In this document: positions 40,396-45,759 of the stretch, piece after piece | How positions within the stretch are numbered: position 1 is the stretch's first letter | How the letters are laid out: each line of letters opens with the position of its first letter | Source: Rufibacter sp. XAAS-G3-1 | Lineage (GTDB): Bacteria > Bacteroidota > Bacteroidia > Cytophagales > Hymenobacteraceae | Length of the DNA stretch: 45,759 nucleotides | Direction: 5' to 3' | Assembly (NCBI RefSeq): GCF_013623775.1 | Contig: NZ_JABFAM010000025.1 | Span: 1 to 45,759, forward strand | The notes under the pieces: generated by a model | What the model saw: only the letters and a program-made list of their open reading frames with translations | Told to the model about the DNA's origin: nothing | Databases searched by the model: none | Translations under genes and position numbers: made by a program

Positions 40396-41403
40396 ATGGA
40401 GCACAAAACCAAGCCCCGTATAGGGATTACCATAGGAGATATTGCTGGCATTGGGCCGGAAGTGGTACTGAAAACCCTTTCAGATAACCGGGTGCTGCAT
40501 TACTGCACCCCCATTATCTATGGGACGGCCTCGGTGGTGAACAAATACCGGAAACAGTTGAACCTGGAGAACTTCAGCTTCCAACAACTTCCCTCCTTTG
40601 ACCAACTGCACCCCAAAAAGGTAAACGTGCTCAACTGCCTGGAAGAGGAGATTGACTTCACGCCCGGCACCCCTACGGCGGCCACCGGGGCCCTGGCCCG
40701 CACCGCTTTGTTGCGCGCCGCCCAGGATCTGAAAGACGGGCACATCCAGGCGGTAGTAACGGCTCCCATTGACAAAGACAACACGCAGGGCGAAGGCTTC
40801 GAGTTTCCCGGCCACACCGAGTTCTTCACCACCTTTTTCAATGCGCCGGAGAGCCTTATGTTCCTGGTAGCCGATAGGTTTAGGGTAGCCACCGTGACCG
40901 GGCATATTCCCTTGAAAGACGTGGCTACCCGGCTCACCCCTGAGCTGCTCATCCGCAAACTCACCATCCTGGACAATTCCCTGCGCAAGGACTTCGGGAT
41001 TCAGAAACCCCGGATCGCGGTGTTGGGCCTCAATCCCCACGCCGGAGAAAACGGGTTATTGGGCACTGAGGAAACGGAGATTGTCATCCCGGTGATTGAA
41101 CAGCTCAAGAACAAAGGAAACCTCATTTTCGGGCCGTTCCCCGCCGATGGGTTCTTCGGCACGCGCAGTTACCAGAAGTTTGACGCGACCCTGGCCCTCT
41201 ACCATGACCAAGGGCTGATTCCATTCAAGACCCTCGCGTTTGAACGGGGCGTGAATTTCACGGCCGGTTTGCCCATTGTGCGCACCTCGCCCGACCACGG
41301 CACCGCCTATGACATTGCCGGGCAGAACAAAGCAGACGAGACCTCGTTCAGGGAAGCGCTGTTCGCCGCCATTGACATTCTGCGGGCGAGGGCTGGGGTG
41401 TAA
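40396..41403 (+). CDS. pdxA: 4-Hydroxythreonine-4-phosphate dehydrogenase
   Basis: The 335-residue protein has the PdxA signatures ITIGDIAGIGPEVVLK (usually GDPAGIGPE; Ile replaces Pro here), TAPIDKDNTQGEGFEFPGHTEFF, LNPHAGENG and LYHDQGLIPFKTL. These contain the three metal-binding His. It oxidises 4-phosphohydroxy-threonine in DXP-dependent pyridoxal phosphate synthesis. It begins 3 bases after the aminopeptidase stop. Confidence 0.96.
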   Translation: MEHKTKPRIGITIGDIAGIGPEVVLKTLSDNRVLHYCTPIIYGTASVVNKYRKQLNLENFSFQQLPSFDQLHPKKVNVLNCLEEEIDFTPGTPTAATGALARTALLRAAQDLKDGHIQAVVTAPIDKDNTQGEGFEFPGHTEFFTTFFNAPESLMFLVADRFRVATVTGHIPLKDVATRLTPELLIRKLTILDNSLRKDFGIQKPRIAVLGLNPHAGENGLLGTEETEIVIPVIEQLKNKGNLIFGPFPADGFFGTRSYQKFDATLALYHDQGLIPFKTLAFERGVNFTAGLPIVRTSPDHGTAYDIAGQNKADETSFREALFAAIDILRARAGV

Positions 41404-41415
41404 CTTTCACTTTTT

Positions 41416-41537
41416 GAACCTGTTTAGAGTTTTTTATTAACCGGCTTTTAAAGCAATACCTCTGGTGCAGGTGCCCGTTGGTGATGTCATTTTGGGGCTA
41501 CTTTTATAAAAACAGGCCTAAAACACGAAACAGCTTC
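41416..41537 (-). repeat. MITE A, copy 3 (internally deleted, inverted)
   Basis: It begins GAACCTGTTTAGAGTTTT and ends AAACAGCTTC, the MITE A ends in reverse, and is flanked by TTT on both sides (41413-41415 and 41538-41540). It is only 122 bp, so the centre of the element is deleted. It contains one REP-like palindrome (about 41497-41523). Confidence 0.75.
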
Positions 41538-41590
41538 TTTGCTTAGAATAAGCATCCGCTAATCAATGATAATGCCTTTGTGAGGGGCAC

Positions 41591-41650
41591 GGGAAGAGGT
41601 ACTTCGGCTTTGTGTTGCCCACAAAGCCGAAGTACCTCTTCCCTTTTTTG
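41591..41650. terminator. Long hairpin, probable terminator of pepA-like/pdxA
   Basis: A perfect 24-bp inverted repeat (41591-41614 with 41620-41643) built on GGGAAGAGGTACTTCGGC, loop of 5 bases, followed by a T run to 41649. Confidence 0.75.
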
Positions 41651-42171
41651 TTCTCTCCCTCCCAAAATTTTCACCAAATCAGTACATTGGCTTTCGGGTG
41701 AAGTTTAAAGCCATTGACTCTCTCTCTTAATCATGTTCAATTTTCAACAAAGAATAAGATAAGTTTAAAAGAAACATTTCCGATAATCAAAGAACGCAAT
41801 CCGAGAAATCAATCTTAATAAAGAATTGGCGGACAGGGATTCAATTGTTAAAGAGCTACTAAAAATAAAGGAATTCACAGCTACCTTTCCATGCTGGATA
41901 CCGACAAACTGGATAATGAGAGAAGTGGATTGGTTTAGCGCACATTTCACGACTTAGGCTGAATGCATGCATGAATATTTGTTGGAGTTTGAGAGAAAGC
42001 AGATGGAGGCAAAGTCCAGCAAAGGGATAAAAAGGAAAATCTGAGCTTACAAAGTATTGACTGCCAAAAAAACAGAAGAGATAGATGCCACAGAAGTAGA
42101 TACATTTAGAGCTTGTTTCAATTTGAGGTTTGCAAGTATTCTAGTCAATCAAGATTCTAGTCAATAAAGAT
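41651..42171. other. Degraded AT-rich region
   Basis: A frame without ATG from about 41787 to 41955 reads ...IREINLNKELADRDSIVKELL and ends ...VDWFSAHFTT. It may be a gene remnant but cannot be named. A fragment of the MITE B left end (GAGCTTGTTTCAATTTGAGG) lies near 42111. No intact gene is supported. Confidence 0.4.
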
Positions 42172-42421
42172 GAAAGGAATATAGAAGCAAGAAATGCCTA
42201 TATCACCCATCATGGATTGGATTGCGCAGTATGCAACTTTAACTTCAAAAAAGTATGGTGCTATTGGGGGAAGTTCCATCCATGTTCACCACGTGTAGGA
42301 AATAAGCAAAATCAGGAAAGAATATACAAACAACCCAATAATTGATTTAATACCAGTTTGCGCTAACTGCCATGCAGTGCTTCATAAAAACGAGCTGACA
42401 ATTGAAGAGTTAAGGCAATAA
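42172..42421 (+). pseudogene. HNH endonuclease, frameshifted remnant
   Basis: The plus strand reads ARNAYITHHGLDCAVCNFNFKK, shifts frame at the A run 42247-42252, then reads YGAIGGSSIHVHHV, stops at TAG (42296-42298) and goes on with EISKIRKEYTNNPIIDLIPVCANCHAVLH. The zinc cysteines (CAVC, CANC) and the HVHH and NCH motifs are those of McrA-type HNH nucleases. The 5' part is missing. It is followed by an attC-like palindrome, so it may have been a cassette gene. Confidence 0.75.
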
Positions 42422-42448
42422 ATAAAAAATAGAGCATCACCTCGTATC

Positions 42449-43369
42449 GAAGCTGTTTAGAGTTTTTCAACTTCCAAAGAATTAGGTGGGTAAAAGTGTT
42501 TGCAAAGACATTTTCAACTCCAACCCTAATCCAATGGAAGTCATAAGTGAAGGTAACATTAATCGCTGGATAGTACCTCACCTGAGCGTGGGTAAAAGAG
42601 GCTCCAAGCCGCAGGTAAAGCCCTCAGCAATCATGTCGGCCATTCTCTACAGGCTCAAAACGGGCTGCCAATGGCGGGAGTTGCCCACCAGGGAGTTCTT
42701 CGATGGGGCTGGTTTGAGTTGGCAGGGAGTATACCACCATTTCAGGAAGTGGGCCGCCGACGGCAGCCTGAGAAAGGTGTGGGTGAATCTGCTCAGGAGC
42801 AAGCGCAGGCTGCTCGACCTCTCCTGCGTGCAGTTGGACGGGAGCCAAACGCTCTGCAAGAACGGCGGGGAGCATGTGGGCTACCAGGCCCGGAAAGCAG
42901 GCAGGACCTGCAACAGCCTGTTTCTCTCCGACAGCAGGGGGCTCTTGCTGGCCTGCAGCGAGCCTGTGTCAGGTGCCCACCACGACCTGTTCGGGATAGA
43001 GCAGGTGTTCAGGGGGCTGTGCGCCCTACTTAAGGAGGCGGGCATCGAGACGGAGGGGCTGTTCCTGAACGCTGACGCCGGCTTCGACTCCGAGGGCTTC
43101 AGGCGTCTGTGCTCGGAGATGAAGATTGAGGCCAACATTGCCTTCAACCCCAGAAATGGGCAAAGTGAAGATGGGTACGTTTACTTTGACGAGGAACTCT
43201 TCAAGAACAGAGCCGTCATCGAGCATGCCAATGCCTGGCTCGACAGCTTCAAAGCCTTGCTGATCAGGTTCGAAACAAAGGCCAGGCAATGGGTGGCACT
43301 GCATCTACTCGCATTCACGGTGCTTTTTATCCGGAAAATAACTAAAATGGAAAAACTCTAAACAGGTTC
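42449..43369 (+). mobile_element. IS5-family insertion sequence (921 bp)
   Basis: Terminal repeats are GAAGCTGTTTAGAGTTTTTC on the left and, read inward from the right, GAACCTGTTTAGAGTTTTTC, with a single mismatch. The target duplication is ATC (42446-42448 and 43370-43372). It encodes one uninterrupted transposase. Its ends match those of MITE A, making it a candidate autonomous partner. It is inserted in the stem of attC-like site 4. Confidence 0.88.
42534..43361 (+). CDS. IS5-family transposase
   Basis: The 275-residue protein from MEVISEGNINRWIVPHLSVGKRG has the DUF4096-type N-terminal domain (AILYRLKTGCQWRELP, then YHHFRKWAADGSLRKVW). The DDE catalytic core follows: first Asp in CVQLDGSQT, second in LFLNADAGFDSEGF and the Glu in NRAVIEHANAWLDSFKALLIRFET. 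It appears intact. A GTG at 42486 extends the frame, but the family N-terminus starts at the ATG used here. Confidence 0.9.
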   Translation: MEVISEGNINRWIVPHLSVGKRGSKPQVKPSAIMSAILYRLKTGCQWRELPTREFFDGAGLSWQGVYHHFRKWAADGSLRKVWVNLLRSKRRLLDLSCVQLDGSQTLCKNGGEHVGYQARKAGRTCNSLFLSDSRGLLLACSEPVSGAHHDLFGIEQVFRGLCALLKEAGIETEGLFLNADAGFDSEGFRRLCSEMKIEANIAFNPRNGQSEDGYVYFDEELFKNRAVIEHANAWLDSFKALLIRFETKARQWVALHLLAFTVLFIRKITKMEKL

Positions 43370-43417
43370 ATCAACATCATGCTTCGACCGATGGCTTTGC
43401 ACGTTGTTGATACGAGG

Positions 43418-43605
43418 CCGTTGATGATTGCATGGGGTTGAAGGAATCTCTGGAAGAAGGTAGTAGTGTGAACGTAATGCCCTCCCAGGGTATTAAAATT
43501 GAATTTTAATTTTCCTACTGCTTGCTTAGAACGGGTATTGACACGGTGCCATCTGCGGTTTTCATTGCAAGAACCAAGGGGGGGAAATACATTGCCCTTC
43601 CTCCC
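43418..43605. other. Non-coding stretch with a palindrome and a recombinase-region repeat
   Basis: ATTAAAATT-G-AATTTTAAT (43492-43510) is a perfect palindrome. CGGGTATTGACACGG at 43532-43546 matches, with one difference, the CGGGTATTAACACGG in the large inverted repeat at 43985-44044. Thus this 15-mer occurs on both sides of the zinc-ribbon gene. Confidence 0.5.
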
Positions 43606-43980
43606 CTACTTCTCCATGTAAGGTTGCCAATTTACAATCAATACTTTGCCTTCTGGTAGCAGCAGGTAGCCGTAGTCATAGCAGAAGTGGTAGGTGTTGC
43701 CTTTCTGGGTGCGGTAGAGTTGGGTCAGGTAGCGGAAGTCGAACCCCGCCAACTCCAGGTACTGCCTGGGGACGGTGGTTTTCCCCTGCGGGCTAAGCTG
43801 CCTGAGAATGCTGCGGTTTTTCCTGAGCGCGGCATTGACCTGTTGGATGCGCCGCTCACCCAGACTTAAGCGTTTGGCCGTATTGTTGGCCAAGTGGCGG
43901 CACTGGTCAGAGCAGTAACGCTTGTCACTTCTCCCCATGATTCCCGCGCCGCATTGCAAACATGTCTTTCCTTGTTCCAT
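43606..43980 (-). CDS. Small zinc-ribbon protein of unknown function
   Basis: The 124-residue protein opens with a four-cysteine zinc ribbon (CLQCGAGIMGRSDKRYCSDQC, residues about 6-27) followed by RHLANNTAKRL. A middle helical part follows (RKNRSILRQLSPQGKTTV) and a C-terminal beta part, LAGFDFRYLTQLYRTQKGNTYHFCYDYGYLLLPEG. The pattern is known from uncharacterised Bacteroidota proteins. The zinc ribbon and basic stretch suggest nucleic acid binding. It is divergent from the tyrosine recombinase, with a 21-bp inverted repeat in the 105-base gap, so joint control is plausible. Confidence 0.8.
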   Translation of the reverse strand: MEQGKTCLQCGAGIMGRSDKRYCSDQCRHLANNTAKRLSLGERRIQQVNAALRKNRSILRQLSPQGKTTVPRQYLELAGFDFRYLTQLYRTQKGNTYHFCYDYGYLLLPEGKVLIVNWQPYMEK

Positions 43981-43984
43981 AAGC

Positions 43985-44044
43985 CCTAGCCGTGTTAATA
44001 CCCGCGTATATCCGGGTGTACACGGGTATTAACACGGCTAGGGA
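43985..44044. repeat. Perfect 21-bp inverted repeat between two divergent genes
   Basis: The arms at 43985-44005 and 44024-44044 are perfect complements over 21 bp and contain CGTGTTAATACCCG. The 18-base spacer can extend the stem with a few wobble pairs. It sits in the promoter region of both the zinc-ribbon gene and the recombinase, so it cannot be a terminator for either. It may be an operator or a recombinase binding/att site. A related 15-mer is at 43532-43546. Confidence 0.7.
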
Positions 44045-44085
44045 AAAGGAAGGTTGTATTTTGCGAACCCAACTCCTTCATTCCC

Positions 44086-45540
44086 ATGGCTTATCGCTCT
44101 GAATTACCTGTTCTTTACCTAAACCCGCTGGAACACGGTGGTAAGACCTTTATCCGTATCTGGTATAAGCCCAATCCTTTCGTTTCCAAGCGGTTGAAGG
44201 AGGCCAGTTGGATCAGGTACAGCAAAACTTATAAGTGCTTTGTGATGCACCGGAGCAACCAGGCTATTGAGATGCTGCACAGGCATTTTCAGGATCTGGC
44301 GAAGGTAGATTCACGTTACCTACATAGGCCCAGGCGCCTTCGCCCCGAGCAGGGGGCGGTGATCCTGCGTGAAAGCGGTGCCGGAACCGAGCCTTTGGAG
44401 AAGCTGCCCAGGCGACCCATTGTGCGGCTACAGCCCTTGGAGTATGGGGGCAAGACACTTGTGCAACTGAGCTACCCCTATGATAAAGTGATCTACGCCT
44501 GTCTGAAGCGCAGCAAGACAGCGCGGTGGCTGCCCCAGATGCAATGCTTTGTCACAGTAACGGACAGTGGTAGCCTACTCACACTACTTTCGGAAATGGA
44601 GCCTGTGGCGCAACTCTGGCTTGCGCAGGCCATACAGATCCGGGATATGGCGCTGCAGGTCAGGCTTTGGGAGCAGGTCTACAGAAAAGGAGACGGCTAC
44701 CTTTCCTGCCCCATTCCTTATCTGGAGAAGCTGTATCTGCTCAACTACAGCCTCAGTACCATCCGCACCTACCACAGCCTGCTCCTGCGTTTTCTGAACT
44801 CCTATAAGGAAAGAGGACTGGAGGCAATCAACCTGTTCTCAGAGGAGGAGATCAATACCTATCACCGCCAAATGGTACAGGCAGGCACCTATTCCTGCTC
44901 GTTGGTGAACCAGAGCATCAATGCCGTTAAGTTCTATTACCAACGGGTATTGCTGCGGCACGAGGTACGGCTGAACCAGGTGGAGCGCCCCGGGAGGCCC
45001 GAGTGCCTGCCCCACGTGCTCAGCAAGCAGGACGTGGCAAAGATCCTTTCCGCTACCGAGAACCCCAAGCACCGTTGCCTCCTGCAACTGCTCTACGCAG
45101 GTGGCCTGAGGATTGGGGAAGTGATCAATCTTAAGATAACTGATGTTCAGTCTGGGCGAAACCTGCTGCTGATCAGGGGTGGTAAAGGCAAGAAAGACCG
45201 TACCACGCTGCTCTCCCAGAGACTGCTGGAATGCCTGCGAGCCTACTATAAACAATACAAACCCAAGGTATGGCTCTTTGAGGGGCAGGCAGGCGGGCAG
45301 TACACGGTGGAGAGCATCCGCAACGTGTTCCGGGCCAGCAAGGAGAAGGCCGGAGTGAAGGCGCAGGCTACACCCCATACTTTGCGCCACTCCTTTGCCA
45401 CCCACCTTCTGGAGCAGGGAACCGACCTAAGGTACATTCAGGCCCTGCTGGGGCATAAGTCCAGCAAGACCACTGAGATCTACACCCATGTCACCACGCA
45501 TGCCATGGAAAAAATCATTAGTCCCTTGGATAGCCTTTAG
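44086..45540 (+). CDS. Tyrosine recombinase/integrase with duplicated N-terminal module
   Basis: The 484-residue protein has three parts. Residues 8-70 and 110-170 are two copies of a module with LxPLExGGKT, a following Tyr-rich strand, an LK helix and W...CFV. Residues about 205-300 are the SAM-like core-binding domain. Residues 310-484 are the catalytic domain with Arg342 (GGLRIGE), Lys367 (GGKGKKDR), His431 and Arg434 (HTLRHSF), His457 (LLGH) and Tyr466 (IYTHV), so all catalytic residues are present. The extra helix of integron integrases between the KDR and HxxR motifs is not seen. It is divergent from the zinc-ribbon gene. Confidence 0.9.
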   Translation: MAYRSELPVLYLNPLEHGGKTFIRIWYKPNPFVSKRLKEASWIRYSKTYKCFVMHRSNQAIEMLHRHFQDLAKVDSRYLHRPRRLRPEQGAVILRESGAGTEPLEKLPRRPIVRLQPLEYGGKTLVQLSYPYDKVIYACLKRSKTARWLPQMQCFVTVTDSGSLLTLLSEMEPVAQLWLAQAIQIRDMALQVRLWEQVYRKGDGYLSCPIPYLEKLYLLNYSLSTIRTYHSLLLRFLNSYKERGLEAINLFSEEEINTYHRQMVQAGTYSCSLVNQSINAVKFYYQRVLLRHEVRLNQVERPGRPECLPHVLSKQDVAKILSATENPKHRCLLQLLYAGGLRIGEVINLKITDVQSGRNLLLIRGGKGKKDRTTLLSQRLLECLRAYYKQYKPKVWLFEGQAGGQYTVESIRNVFRASKEKAGVKAQATPHTLRHSFATHLLEQGTDLRYIQALLGHKSSKTTEIYTHVTTHAMEKIISPLDSL

Positions 45541-45759
45541 CAAAACCTTACATTAGCTTGAACAGAGATAGGCATGGACACTCTACATCCTAGGACTAGG
45601 CATAAAACCTGCTCCAGCTCAAGTTTCCGGAGTTCGCACAAAGTGCCGATAAGCGTATGTTGACGTTTACACTGTAGTTGGGGCAAATTTGAAGAACCTT
45701 TCATCGGGCTTCACGGCAGAAAAAAGAATCTGCAAGAGAAGCAGAAATAAACCAGCAGA

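Larger units (their letters stand above)
42440..43417 (+). repeat. attC-like palindrome 4, split by an IS5-family element
   Basis: With the IS (42449-43369) and one ATC duplication removed, CCTCGTATC (42440-42448) joins AACA (43373-43376) to give CCTCGTATCAACA, the exact complement of TGTTGATACGAGG at 43405-43417. Between the arms lies GCTTCGACCGATGGC, a variant of the GCTTCGGCCGACGGC core, and GCACGTTGTT is shared with the left-hand sites. The site follows the HNH remnant. Confidence 0.6.

Noticed and set aside
43985..44044. Reading the 21-bp inverted repeat as a terminator
   Set aside because: It lies between the starts of two divergent genes, so no transcript ends there.

Overview
The window looks like a chromosomal segment of a Bacteroidota bacterium of the Cytophagales, most like Hymenobacteraceae (Rufibacter, Nibribacter or Pontibacter type). 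The reasons are a gldC gliding gene, a type IX secretion plug protein, -7 promoter elements of the TAnnTTTG type, a menaquinone cluster, and IS and MITE families typical of that group. The genus is inference. No rRNA, tRNA or CRISPR was seen.

Positions 1-4650 are an accessory region built like an integron cassette array. Imperfect palindromes resembling attC sites (133-195, 2613-2663 once an intron is removed, 3338-4525 once an IS110 is removed, 4597-4642) separate small promoter-poor genes: an unknown 244-codon gene and a higBA toxin-antitoxin pair. The sites are loaded with elements: the end of an IS1182-like element (1-72), an IS5-family element (241-1208), an ORF-less group IIC intron (2014-2612) and an IS110 element (about 3356-4476).

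Positions 4969-41403 are core chromosome. In order they hold: a secreted GH5 glycosidase, dcd, a small secreted protein, gldC, a TonB-C/MORN protein, dnaN, a lipoprotein, and a minus-strand menaquinone cluster (menI-like thioesterase, then a DUF433/DUF5615 pair with a broken toxin, menF, menD, DoxX, a DoxX pseudogene, menB, menE). They continue with a histidine phosphatase, the pyruvate dehydrogenase E2 gene, a NagB-LmbE fusion, hslV, a deoxyhypusine-synthase-like gene, a DUF4136 lipoprotein, a PLP decarboxylase, a 2'-5' RNA ligase-like protein, an ABC-F ATPase, the T9SS plug, a D-2-hydroxyacid dehydrogenase, mgtE, rsmA, an aminopeptidase and pdxA. The men genes supply most steps from chorismate to 1,4-dihydroxy-2-naphthoate; menC, menH and menA are not in the window.

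Positions 41404-45759 are accessory again: a MITE, an HNH endonuclease pseudogene, another attC-like palindrome split by an IS5-family element (removing the IS with its 3-bp target duplication restores a perfect 13-bp inverted repeat), a zinc-ribbon gene, and a divergent tyrosine recombinase with a duplicated N-terminal module. A 21-bp perfect inverted repeat lies between the last two.

Intergenic spaces carry three repeat families: a 160-bp palindromic MITE (six full copies with TNA-type duplications), a roughly 200-bp MITE sharing its ends with the IS5 element at 42449-43369, and a short REP-like palindrome of about 34 bp with more than a dozen copies.
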